Assembly: GCF_024713975.1 (NCBI RefSeq) | Contig: NC_091104.1 | Location: forward strand, 9,815,580-9,879,579 | Direction: 5' to 3' | DNA from: Paralichthys olivaceus | Taxonomy: Eukaryota; Chordata; Actinopteri; Pleuronectiformes; Paralichthyidae | DNA length: 64,000 nt | Part shown: positions 43,671-55,232 of the stretch, piece after piece | How the letters are laid out: the number at the start of each line of letters is the position of its first letter | Numbering within the stretch: position 1 is the first letter of the stretch | Position numbers and translations under genes: made by a program | The notes under the pieces: generated by a model | The model's input: the letters and a program-made list of their open reading frames with translations, nothing else | Database searches by the model: none | What the model was told of the DNA's origin: nothing

Positions 43671-44903
43671 CCACTCCCACTCACGCATAACAAAAGGTTT
43701 TCACAAAGTTGACGTACTAGATTTTTATGAGACCTTTCTGGAATGTTTATAAATGCTGATAAGTAAGGCATTAATTAGTCCCATATAAATATAATTGAGT
43801 GATAACATGGTTAACAAGCTTCATGTGCCATTTTCAAGTATATGTGTATTTATTAACAATCATAATCTTTATCAGTTGTGGATAAGGGAGGATTTGACTT
43901 AAAGTTTACAACCTCGTGTTAAAACTCTTTATTAGTGTTTTTATGTCACTGACACACATCAACCCCCCCCCCCCTGCAGCCTGCCCATTCTACATCGTCA
44001 TAGAAACATCTGGATCCGACGCGACACACGATGGAGAAAAACTCCACAACTTTCTCGAAGAGGCGATGACCTCTTTGTTTATCACTGATGGAACTGTGGC
44101 GACTGAGGATTCAAAAATAAAGGTAACTTACTTACACACAGATGAACACAAACTAGAATGGCACAGAGTCGAATGCTCTCTCTTCAATCAATGTTGTGTC
44201 CATGTCTCACCCTTCCACCAAGTTTTGTGGATTTTTCCCCATAGTTTTTGGGAAGGGCCCAGAAATGAATAATGATTTGTTCCCACTTCTATCTGTTCAG
44301 GCTCTGTGGTCGATGAGGGAACGCGTCACAGAGGCGCTGACTCACGAGGGCTACACGTACAAGTATGACATCTCACTTCCAGTGGAGCAGATCTACCAGC
44401 TGGTGACAGACATGAGGAAGCACGTGGGCAGCCGAGCCAAGAGTGTGGTGGGGTACGGACACGTAGGTAAGAGCAGAGGATGGAAAAAGATTATTTTTAG
44501 TCTGTAGAAGGGAAATAGTTGCCTGAATGAAAGAGACTTTCTTGGCATCTCTTTGGTTACCATACCTACAACAATTTATCTGCATTTTGAAATTCCGTTT
44601 ACTTCACTCACACCCAATCTCTTACAATCTCCTCCTGAAGGTGATGGCAACCTCCACTTAAACATCACATCTCCTGCCAAAGACCCGTCTCTCCTCGCTG
44701 CCATCGAGCCGTTTGTCTACGAGTGGACGGCCAGTTACCAGGGCAGCATCAGCGCTGAGCACGGACTGGGCCTGAAGAAGAGGAACTACATCTACTACAG
44801 TAAACCCAGCCAGGCCGTGGCTCTTATGGGCAACATCAAAACCATGCTAGACCCCAAAGGCATCCTCAACCCGTACAAGACTTTACCAGACAACCTCAAA
44901 TGA
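41837..44903 (+). CDS. d2hgdh: D-2-hydroxyglutarate dehydrogenase, mitochondrial
   Basis: Nine coding exons join in phase to 539 residues (human about 521): 41837-42179, 42261-42318, 42400-42539, 42855-43048, 43192-43360, 43477-43620, 43980-44122, 44301-44466 and 44641-44903. The enzyme oxidises D-2-hydroxyglutarate to 2-oxoglutarate using FAD, passing electrons to ETF. The Arg/Ser-rich N-terminus ([20 protein letters not shown]) fits a mitochondrial presequence. The FAD-binding PCMH domain shows GGNTG at 147-151, [18 protein letters not shown] at about 210-227 and FIGSEGTLG at about 272-280. The C-terminal domain keeps the metal/substrate motif [13 protein letters not shown] (His451, His458) and SAEHG (Glu492, His493), and ends [13 protein letters not shown]. 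An ATG at 41802 opens an out-of-frame ORF overlapping this start; 41837 is chosen because its frame matches the family. Confidence 0.97.
43627..43668. repeat. (CA)n microsatellite in a d2hgdh intron
   Basis: A CA tract starting within 10 bases of a d2hgdh splice donor (43621). Confidence 0.95.
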
Positions 44904-45600
44904 CCTCACAACCTCGCTGCTGCTGTGGAGTAAAAATGTCTCAGAATCTCACGCGGGACTGATCTCCACATGGTTTTAATGCAGCTCATGCCGTCATCTT
45001 CCTGAACTGCAGGTTTTGCACATCCAGCAAGTTTCACATCTTTACATAAAGGCACAATGTATCGCTGTAAACTTTGGTGAGGCTACAAGTAGCAGAGGAT
45101 GATTAGTATTTGGATTTACTTAAACTGTAAAATGACTTAGACAATCTGTAACTGTTGGACAGCTTTTGATTGTGCCAGCAGTTTTCAAAATCACATCTTG
45201 AATTGAAAAGTTAAATCCCCCACACAAGGAAATGTAAACCTTGTTAATAAATGGGTGCAGAGGTGATAATTATGTATAGGAATAAATTAAAGATGAAGCT
45301 TTATGTTGTAGAATCCAGCATTTGACTTAAGAACCAGAGAACTTGTGTCACTCTGCAGCCACAGGTTAGAAAGATCATCTGGCCACTGTTTTAAGAGCCT
45401 TTCCTTTAAAATGACCTAGAAAATGAAGTTTTCTAAAATCATAAAACAGCAAACAGTTGAGCAAGAATGCAGTAAATGTTTTATTACATATAAAAAAGAC
45501 AAAGCAAAATTTGTTTTTTTCAAAACAAGTTTGTTTGTAACCACACTCCTCAGTAACTGTATTTTTTAAATAAAAACTGTTTCCAAATGAAGATGGAGCG
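44904..45600 (+). other. d2hgdh: d2hgdh 3' UTR
   Basis: Non-coding sequence with AATAAA signals at 45246-45251, 45281-45286 and 45569-45574. A minus-strand signal (TTTATT, 45480-45485) that could serve the convergent acvr1l lies between them, so the two 3' ends may overlap. Confidence 0.55.
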
Positions 45601-46685
45601 TTAATTTTCCATTATTCAGGGGACCTGTACAGTGTTATGCATTATGGGAGACGAGAGGAGTGAATAGAGGCCCAGCTCGCAACATAAAGTCTTCACCTCC
45701 AGTGTCTTATTTAAAAAAAAAAAAAAAAAATCAGCACAAACAGGTCTTCCTTGATTCCTCTCTGCTGACAGAGAAGACTTTTACAGTGAGTTTATGACGT
45801 GTCAGGCAGAGAGGAACACGTCAGTTCATATTCTTATAAGATACAGAATCATTCCTATTGTCAGGAGCTTACTGTGTTTGTTGCAGGAAGCACCAGAATA
45901 AACAAGTAACATTTGTGGTGCTTCTTCTCCTCAGCTCGATTCCTTTTCCTCAACAAATTGTTTCTTTCTAGCTTCATTAATGACAACATGGGTATAGAAC
46001 ATTCATTGGCATCAATACTTGTATATAAAGTCAGTCCATTTCACGCACCATCAGTCTTACATATCCTCAGTAGTGTGGTAGTAGTGGAGCTCTAGTACAT
46101 AAATATCATACTACGTTTAAAAAGTTTCAAAACAGTTGTTTCTATTGGCTCTTTTCCTTTTGTTAGTGTGTGCTTGGTGTGTGTTTGTGGCGTTTGTTGG
46201 CATGGTGTGATAAAGCTAAATGAGTGAAAATATTTCCGATTGTCTCTGAGCGAAATGCTCGGACCACGCGCCAAAACCAGTGGCTGGGGATCAGAAACTG
46301 AACTGTAAGCGACTTCGAATGTCGTGTTTTGTGTGTGAGAGACAGAGAGGTGGGCGTTAAAGCATCACTACAATATGCCATCTGTGTTGTTCACACTCAG
46401 TTCAAGTCAGTGCAAACACATTGGCAACAGGTTTGTGTCCCTTGGCGAAGGCAGTTTTTTTTTCCCTGACAGGACAATTCTGAACATCTGAGTCAGAGAG
46501 AGGGATCTTGGGGGGGGGGCAACCACAGAGAAAGCAAGAGAATGTGAGAGAGCATGAGAGGGATGATGTTAGATGACACTTGAACTCCTCTGTCCTTCCT
46601 CTTTATCACGTTGAACAAACACGTGGTTCGTCTCTAAGCCGACCCCCCCGACACCAGGCAGCTGCCTCTGAAGATCCCCTCCCTC
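45601..46685 (-). other. acvr1l 3' UTR / intergenic
   Basis: Non-coding sequence lies between convergent d2hgdh and acvr1l. It probably consists mostly of acvr1l 3' UTR, since the clearest minus-strand polyadenylation signal is downstream at 45480-45485. An A run at about 45712-45730 is the only other notable element. Confidence 0.45.
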
Positions 46686-49600
46686 TCACGACTCCTTGCC
46701 CTTCTCCAGAGAGCTGTGGATCTTGTCCAGGGTCTTCTTGATGCGCAGCGCCGTTAGCCTGGCTGAGGGGTTCTGGTACCAACACTCCTTCATCAGTTTG
46801 ACCAGCGCAGAGAGAGTCTGACGGAGGAACACGCAAAGAAACAGACAGTGAAGAAGAATTCATGCAGTGATACAGAAAGTAAGAGGAAACTCTGATGATC
46901 GGATTCTGGGTATTAGTGAACAACTATCTGACTAGTATTAGTACTAATCACTTGTCATGTTTATCATTAAGCAGTTACAGCTGTAAATATCCACTAGGTT
47001 AACATCAGTGCCAGCTCATAAAAGAGCAAAACATGATGAATGTGACGCTGGTAATGGCGACAGAGCAGCAGCAGCTTGTGTGTGTGGAAGAAAAAGTTGT
47101 GACTCACTTGTCCTAACTTGTTTTATTGAAACCCAGCAATTAGTTTTTTTATGTGATCAAAGGTACAGGGTGTAGAATCAAGTGTTGAAATTGCATGTTG
47201 CAGCTGAACACCCCTCACCTCACCCCCCTCCTCCTCTTCCAAACACAAAAAACAAGCTGTGGTAGCTTCAGTTGTCATAAAATCTCAAAAGGTGTTTAGT
47301 TTGGCCTCCGTAGAGAGGACCCCCTCGATGTAAAGTATTTAAATATAAACCATCTTTTCAGGGGTAAAAAAAAAATTGGAACAAACTAGTGAAAACATCA
47401 TGAGGATTATTCTATATTAAAATTTCCTTTCACCTAAATCTTACACACTGGACCTTTAAATGTCTTTTATATTGTATTTATTGTCTTATCGTCTGTGTTC
47501 TTTGGGTGGATACTGCTCTGTCTCCTGGGAATTGGGGACAATATATATTCTTCATCTGTCTTGATCCTACAAATGACATCCCCAACGACCATGTACCTTA
47601 ATGAAGACGGCTGTAGTGGGAACTTTTAACTGGTCTCCAAAGCAACATAAGAGCATGAGAAGGAATTCATCAATTAATCAGCATATTATTAATATCTTAC
47701 AGTATAATATCCTGGAGCAAAAGGGGTTAAAATCTAATTTCTTTTTTTTTTTTTTTTCAAACCACAAAATATTTTCTTAACTATGAGACCAAGAAAAGCA
47801 GCAAATTCTTTGAGAATCTGAATGGAATCCAATGTTTGTTCTAAAAATTGATTATTATTATCATCAAGATATGAGAATCAAATCAGTTGAATGTTTTAAA
47901 GCAGTGGTTTCAAAATGTTTTGGCTTGTGCCCTGTTTAAAGGAAAGTATGTCTTATGAGTGACCTGACTAACAGGACAAATATGTCTATGAGCCTGGGAC
48001 AGTTAATCCAGAATTATGTTCCCCTCCTTTCTCCCTTTCCATTTCATTCAGGCCATTTGGAAACCTAAATATATAAAAGTATATTGTATTTTTTGAGCAA
48101 AGTATTTCAGGAAAGAAAATGTTTAGAAGTATTATGTTTCTGCTTCTTGTATGTCCCTTAAATCTTTCCGTGATCCCTCAGGTTCCAGACCACCTCTTAA
48201 AGAGCGACCTGTTTGGCCACACATTTGGCCATTTATCTTCATGTAACTTTGATTACGCAACAGGAACTCAGAAAATCAAGTGATTGCTTATCTTTGAGGA
48301 TATTTTTGAACCACAAGTGGATTCATTCCTACAGCATTTTGACATCAGGGAACAGGAAAGATAATTTCTTTGACATGGGTAAATAAAAGTGAAGATAAAA
48401 CACTCACAGGATCAGAGAACCATCGATTGGGAATGAAAGGCCTCTGCTGCTCCACGCACACCACCTTCCTCATATCCTCAAAGCTGGGATCGTTTGGCAC
48501 CTGATCATAAAACGGAGGCTTGTACTCCTCAACGATACCTGGAAATAGAACATTGGTATTAAAGCAAACACAATGTAACCTGAGAGGTCTGAAGTGGATT
48601 CCAAAAACTCAATCATGTGGAATGGACTCACCGTTGCTGTATGTGCGTCGTGCAATTTCCCACAGCACCAGTCCAAAGGCCCAGATGTCCACTCTCTTGT
48701 AAGCATCAAAACAGTCGGTCTGAATGGTCTCGTCCAACACTTCAGGTGCCATGTAGCGCTTGGTGCCAACCTTTGGATTGTTGCCCACATCCAGCAGGTT
48801 GTCTGCCTGGAAGTGAGTCACAGCCAGTCCTGGAACGTGCAACAACATATGATATTATAACAGGACTTCCAAAAGATCTGTCCGGTGGCACACGCACACA
48901 CAAATACACCCCTGGTACAAAGAGGTTTGGCAGACCATGCAAGGTTTCAAAGCATAAGAAATAAGCTCTGCTGTAAATATACTTAGGCAGTACATTGTTA
49001 GTCCTTAAAGACACACAATGCATTTTGGTATAAAACAATTCAATGATACACGTTTTAATCCATTTGTTTTTTAATTTAAGAAGAAAACATACATATAATG
49101 TATAATACTGAACATAAACTAACATTACATTTTGAATGGTTAATAATTAGATAACATTTTTCAAATTGAATGAATAATGGTCCTGTTAGTTCCTGTGCCA
49201 TAAATGGCTAAAAGATCAAATATTAGATCAAGAACCTAAATCTCTCTGATAAAAGGTCACAGAAGATATAAGAGTAGAAACATAACTCACCCAGGTCTGC
49301 GATGCAGCAGCGCAGCTCCTTTGTGACCAGGATGTTTTTGCTCTTCAGGTCCCGATGCGCAATCGCCGGTTTCCCCTCTGTGCCGAAGATCTCAGTGTGC
49401 AGATGCACGAGGCCGCACGCTATTGACGCCGCCATCGCCAGGCCCTCTGACGTTTCCACGGCAACCCGCTGCAAGTAGTCATAAAGCGAGCCGTTCTCAT
49501 GGTAATGGGTGATGAGCCACAGCTGTGTGCTGGAGTTTCGAGAAGTCATGTCAGACGCCATGAAGCCTGAGAGGAGAGGAGAAAAAATGGGAATGAAATA

Positions 49601-52600
49601 TAACAGAATCAGAAACTATATATAATTTTCATTAAATTGTATAACGATATGTTGCACATGTTGCTTTCATTGCATTCTCCTTTGCTTTGAAAACACTGAA
49701 AGGTGGCAAGAACACAAGGACATTAAATTAAGCATGGATCACAGCAACATTTAGTTTGCAAAGAAAGTGATTCAAGCAGAACATTTGTTTAATGAAGCTG
49801 AGATAACCAAATCACTAAAGCTGTTTTCCTCTGAAGCTCAACTATATCCTTGGTAATGATGCAAAAACCAAACACTTACAGGCATGAATCCAGGAAAGAA
49901 AGAAATGCAAAAAAGCTTTTTGTTCACTCAACCTCCAGTGTAGCGAGAACTCACATCACGTGTGTGTGCAACAGACTCACCCAGTATGTTTTCATGTCTT
50001 AGCAGCACTGTGTTGTAGATCTCTGTCTCTCTGAACCAGGACTTTTCATCTCTTGAAGAGAAGATTTTAACAGCCACGTTCTCGCCCTGCCACTGACCCC
50101 GCCACACTTCTCCATATCTGCCCTTGCCTGGAAAAAAAGAAGGGAGACAAATGAAAGATGGCACATTAAGTCAGGGCAGAAAATATGCAGATATCTGTCC
50201 CCTACATTTTTCATTGGATGTGATTTCAATGCTTTTAAAGTTACTTTATGGCTACATTCATGTTCTGGATGTTGCAGCTCTCTCTGGTGTCTGATTTCTC
50301 CAACACAGTTTCCACACCAAGACCACATTTTTCCAATTCTAAACTGGTACAAACTGTATCGTACTGAAGCACAAGACAGGATCCCATGGCATCTGACCCA
50401 CATACTTTCATTTATTATCTTAAATCTAACATGACCATTGTAAGACAAGTGTTGTACGTAACAGGCGACTTCTATTGATTTAATTCAGGGAAATATGATG
50501 GGACTTTTTTTCTTTTCACCCTGTTGTCGTCTGTTTGATATTTTTATCACAGTTGTATCTAAATACAATTTACAATCTAAAAATAGATGTGTTTGATAAT
50601 CATCCAAGAAGAGTTGAATTGAGGCGACTATGAAAAGGATCTGAATGATTGATTATCTTCACAGACATCAGTATCTTTGAAAAAAACTGATGAGCAGCCA
50701 AACAAAACAGCATGAAGGACAACAGCCTGCGAATGACACAAGACCGACGCTGTGCTCACTGCTGTTAAGCTAATGTTGAGATGAGGTTTTCTTTTCCTGA
50801 TTATTCGGAAACTATTAAATACAGTTCCATTTCTGTGCTATTGTCTACTTTTTGATTAATGTTTTTTATGATTTTCGATTAGTTTTCTAATCAGACCAAA
50901 TCAGCCAATGAATAAACCAATCAAAAAGTCTTGAATCCAATTCTGCTTCACTTACCTACACACTCCATCAGACTGATCTGCCTCGCCACAGTTCTCTGGA
51001 CAAGGAAGGGAAGACCGGAACCGGAACCTGACGTACATGATTGATCCAACAGGTCCTGCAGACAGAAACAGGCATCAGTTTAGATTTATATGTCATAATC
51101 TTCTGAAGGAGCATCGTACTAAACACATCACATGTAGGTGCAAAGCCACTCTGCATCAACTGTCATCAAAATCCTTTCCTGCTCTACAGAAACCTGGGAC
51201 TTAAATGCTAATTGAGGAAAAAAAAGGTGCGACTGACTGTAAATAATGAACTGGAAGTTTCACCATTATATCTTGGAAATATCAGAATGGGAACATTTAA
51301 AAAAGCAAATATAAAAATGATTTTAAATTAAACTGGAAATTATACAATGACTGGAAAAACATGCAAATGTTGTATAATAAAGCTTATGGAAATTCTTTTC
51401 AACATAAAAAGCTATATATACCAACTCAGTATTAATAATTCAAAGAATTCAAATAATGTAGTTTCTCATTCAAACATTTGTAGACAGTCTCAATAACCCT
51501 AAATGAAAACCAAAGGATGTCGCAGGTCGAGAAATCTGATATGACTGAAAATAATTTCTTGGAGCAAAAAATACCTTGTAAACACAAATGTACACATTGT
51601 TAAAGCGAGGAATGACCACAACATCAGATAATTCATAAGTCCCACAACAGGACAAATTACATGTGCAATTAACTCTCTCTCTGGTTTGTTGTGAATTCAT
51701 CTACATGCTGTCGCCATTCTTACCGCTAAAGTGCTGTCTCCCACATTGGAGGAGATGAGGCCGTCTATGGCTCCCTGCTCAGTGTCAAATTCCTGCAGCC
51801 TCTGCAGACGGCCGTGGTGGAGCCTCCTGCAGGCCAATACCGATACCACAGAGAGCAAAGCCAGAACCACCACTGGGCCGAGTACAAACAGAGCCAAGGT
51901 CTCAACGCGATACCGAACTGGCTCACCCTCTGGCTCATCTTCTCAAGGGTAGAGATTAAAAAAGGGGAAAAAATACATTGTAACATGACTTGTCTTTTGG
52001 ACACTTTGGAGAATAAACAATAAGCAGGATAATGCGGAAACAGCTGCACAGATTTAAACAAAACTTGGTGGGAGGATGGGACATAGGCCAAGAAAGAACC
52101 AATTACATTTTTGGGGGGGATTCACAAATTGTTATCACTTTCATTAAACATTGTGAGATAGAGCGTTTTGTTTTCTTTTTTCATGGAAAAAAGGCATATT
52201 TAGAGAACTGATATCTAGGAGTGTGTGCAATTTGGTGCAGCTTGATTAAATCTAGGGGGGTGTTGGGCCTTGGTGGAAGTCTGTGTTCTACTGATTCCAG
52301 TTAAACAAGTATTAAGCTGTGATTCATGTACCTGGTGGGAGCAGAGACATGAGAGCGTTCCTGGTGTTGTTGCCGTTGCACATGGTCTCAGAGCAGCAGA
52401 TAAGGGCCTGGTGGAAGGACGGCGCTGTGGAGCAATGTAAGAGGATTTTTTCCGGGCCATTCAGGCAGCCATGCTCAAACTCCACCCTGCTGCCGCCCAC
52501 TTTGACAGAGGAGAAGCACCGGGTTCCCTGGCAGCGGTTGACCTGAGGGCATGTTGGGCTATCACACAAACATACCAACTGTCCATCTGTGGAGATGATG

Positions 52601-53562
52601 ATACGAGTTAATCACACATTCACACGAGATAGAAACACATTAACACTGAATTTATTTAAGGTCGTAAGCCAATGGAGAGATTTTTGTCTCACAAACTTTC
52701 TCACTCACACCAACTAGTGGGCTGGCCATCTGGCAAAATGCAACTGCACTTACAATTAAAGACACTTCATTGGCAGTTATCCATAAATTAAATTTGAAGA
52801 AGTCATAAAATACACAAACACGATAAAATAAGAAATCTTCAATTATCCCATATTGTCAGAATAAATGTCCCAAGTTAATGATTCAACAGCTGCTACTTAT
52901 TATCCCATTCACATTTTTCAGCTTTGTGCACATTGCAAAAGAAAGCAAGACTTTTTTTAAGAACATTTTTCAAAACAGTGCAGTCACATCATCATCCCAT
53001 TACAGAATATGCAATTTAAAAAGCAAATGGAGAACTGCATGTAAATTGTTCAAGATTCACACAGTCTAGTGTCTACTTAATCATCCAATTTTTTCAAATT
53101 CTAATGGCATACATTATATATATTGGGAATTATTTAATGATTTAAACTGTCCACAACAATTCAATCTTCAATCGATTCTGCTAGTTGCTAATTAACAAAG
53201 TATTTACCCTACACCAGCTTTTAATCAGTAAAGAAATCCAGATAATTTCATGGAACAAGCCATAGTTACTGTAGATCTAAGGAAATATCAACTTCAAAAC
53301 CCTGGCATTGAATTGGTCCCTGCTGTCACTGAGAACATCAATGCCTACATCTTTCATGTCAAGTCTCACAAACAATTGCTCACAGAAGGTGTGAGTGCAC
53401 AAGATCCAACTGTCAACTGAAAAAATGCCTCATAATCTGCAAATAATAAGAAATGTGATTAGAATCGATATGATTTTGGAACAGGGTACCTGAGCCCTCA
53501 GCTGATGTGTGCAGGGCCTTCAGCAACAGCAGCAGCAGGACATGGACACTGCAACGACCCAT
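46686..53562 (-). CDS. acvr1l: BMP/activin type I receptor serine/threonine kinase, ALK2/ALK8 type
   Basis: Nine coding exons on the minus strand join in phase to 509 residues, the length of human ACVR1: 53562-53490, 52586-52332, 51941-51724, 51055-50956, 50127-49981, 49566-49291, 48829-48632, 48538-48408 and 46817-46686. The signal peptide is [21 protein letters not shown] Cys-rich ligand-binding ectodomain follows ([19 protein letters not shown]). The transmembrane helix is at about 125-147. The GS box [15 protein letters not shown] is at 190-204, with the Arg of TVARQ at 207. In the kinase: GKGRYGEV at 216-223, Lys236, L45 loop near 268-278, HRDLKSKN at 335-342 and ADLG at 354-357. The L45 loop predicts SMAD1/5/8 signalling. 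The kinase resembles ACVR1; the diverged ectodomain favours zebrafish-type alk8 (acvr1l), but acvr1 is possible. No catalytic residue is missing. Confidence 0.93.
46818..48407 (-). other. Last acvr1l intron
   Basis: A 1.6-kb intron between the final two kinase exons. It contains one MITE-like element (47159-47457) and no recognised exon. Confidence 0.7.
47159..47457. mobile_element. MITE with terminal inverted repeats (about 299 bp)
   Basis: The left end AAAGGTACAGGGTGTAGAA matches the reverse complement of the right end, AAAGGTCCAGTGTGTAAGA, at about 15 of 19 positions. The interior is non-coding. A related single end occurs at about 6506 in the ssbp4 intron. I recall this terminal sequence as a widespread teleost MITE; the class is not certain. 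Confidence 0.7.
48830..53489 (-). other. Other acvr1l introns
   Basis: Introns longer than 300 bp at 48830-49290, 49567-49980, 50128-50955, 51056-51723, 51942-52331 and 52587-53489 show no extra exons. The intron at 51942-52331 carries a copy of an interspersed repeat (about 52046-52290). Confidence 0.65.
52046..52290 (+). repeat. Interspersed repeat, copy 2 (acvr1l intron)
   Basis: Same family as the copy near 395-600. It also has an upstream block, AAACTTGGTGGGAGGATG. A short antisense match to that block (CCACCAAGTTTTGTGG) lies in a d2hgdh intron at about 44215-44232. The copies are diverged, so this is an old family. Confidence 0.65.
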
Positions 53563-54950
53563 GGTTCAGTGCACTGACAGAGGAGGGAAAGAAGGAAGGA
53601 AGAAGAAGAGGAGACTGTGAGAGTTCACATGAGTTCACTCTTGTAAAGAGGATAATTACATTTAGCTCCTCTGTGTTTTCTGATTATCCCTGACAAGACT
53701 AAAGACAAAGAGGAAGCTACAACTTCTAATGGTTGAATCCAATGAAACCAAAGAGTGCTTTGATTGCCCATGTCATAGGTTTAGTAAAGAAGATATTGCA
53801 AAATACAATCAGGAAAAATACAGCGCCAGTTTAAAAAGTTGGGTCCTCACTTTGCTATAATACAAATAGATATATAGACAAGACAGATACTTAATTGATC
53901 CCGAGGGAATTAAGGCACCCAGTGTCACACAAAACAGTCAAACACAAGAGGATAAGAATAATAAAAAGTCGAAATGAGTCAAGAATAAGTTCACTGCAGT
54001 GGGAGTCAAGTCACCAGAACACCTACAAAGCTTTCACTGTGCTAATGGAGGTACTGACAGTATAATATTCAGTAATAATAATAAGTATAAGGTGACTGAA
54101 AGACAAATATAAATACAGATATAAAGATAAATAACTGAAGCAATACAAAGCTGTGCATTAAACTAACATAGTCTGTACAATAATGGTGCAGAAGATGTAA
54201 GTGTATTTAAAAAAAAGGAAAGAAAAACGAAGAATAAAACTGAAAACACAAGAAAAAATATCTCAAATCAAATAAAGATAAAACCTTTCAGCCTTTACCA
54301 TCAGTTAGTTTCATAGAAACAAGCCAATCACGAGTAAAACCTTTGAATGTGTCATTGTTTTGCTTCAGCAAAGCTCAGTTAACGTAGCACTGCTAACTAA
54401 CAACACAAACCCCGCTAGCAAGATAACAGCATACGTGACAGTGTGTTAGCCTATGGTTCTGACGGGAACTCCACGAAAACACACCTTTCTCAGCGGCTCC
54501 TCCTGAGCACCTGCCGCCCCGGAGCTCTGCGTGCTGTCTGTGACTCACAGGCCACCGACAGGCGCTTTTATCGACCCGTCCACCGGCGCCTCGGCGGCGC
54601 CAGGCACGACAGACCGCCGCCCGCTAGACCTGCAAGCTAAGCTAAGCTAGCCGTGCAGCGACAAAGCGCAGCCGGACACTCCGGCGACTTCTGCCACAAG
54701 TCAGCGATAAAATCGGGACCCACGTACCTGCCGCACACGGGGGGCAGCTTCTAGCTCATCCCGCGGAGTCTGCGTGTCCGTGTGTGACGTTTAAAATGAC
54801 GGCGTTAGCTCGACTGGCGGCGTCACAGGAGCCGACAGCGGGACCACTGCCCTGCCCACCGGCTAGCTGCCGTCCCCCCGCAGCTACCCGTGACGTCACC
54901 ACAACACTGCCACCGAGACGCATTGTGGGACGGGAGCAGTCATCCATCGG
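53563..54950 (-). promoter_or_regulatory. acvr1l: acvr1l 5' region: non-coding exon and CpG-rich promoter
   Basis: The start-codon exon begins at about 53573, after the acceptor CTCTGTCAG (read on the minus strand). Upstream, a CpG-rich island (about 54440-54960) contains a strong minus-strand donor, GGCAG|GTACGT, at 54728. This marks the 3' edge of a non-coding first exon, and transcription should start between 54780 and 54950. The intron between holds a degraded retroposon (about 53870-54060). The ORFs on the + strand through the island are compositional. Confidence 0.55.
53870..54060. mobile_element. Degraded retroposon-like repeat
   Basis: AGATACTTAATTGATCCCGA followed by GGGAATTAAGGCACCCAGT closely resembles the terminal sequence of a common fish non-LTR retroposon (ACTTTATTGATCCCGAGGGA). 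The edges are approximate. Confidence 0.55.
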
Positions 54951-55139
54951 GCAGCGACAACAATTACCACAACACCGGTGTAGTGACGCTCACAGAGGAA
55001 ATACACGATCTGTACCTGAAAGTATTTTTACTCAGCTGCTTCACTCCTGGTTTTAAATCTTCACTCTGTGATGTTTTGTTTTAAACGTGTGACTGATTGT
55101 ATTTATTTATTTGGATTGTGTTGTTTTGTTTGTTGCTGA

Positions 55140-55232
55140 TTGTTTGTTGTCCTCAGGCCTGACCTGGGAAAGAAGTCTTGAGCTCAATGGGACTGTCTGA
55201 TTAAATAAAGATCAAATCAAAATAAATAGGTG
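55140..55232 (+). mobile_element. Retroposon 3' tail
   Basis: Contains CTCAATGGGACTGTCTGATT followed by AAATAAAGATCAAATCAAAA. This resembles the frequent fish tail CAATGGGACTTCCTGGTTAAATAAAGG only by memory. The 5' boundary is not visible. Confidence 0.5.

Noticed and set aside
46686..53562. acvr1l as a broken or constitutively active receptor
   Set aside because: The GS box, regulatory Arg207, Lys236, HRD and DLG motifs are all intact and the reading frame is complete.
54443..55056. Plus-strand ORFs in the CpG-rich region upstream of acvr1l as a possible divergent gene
   Set aside because: There is no recognisable domain, no splice partners downstream, and the composition follows the CpG island.
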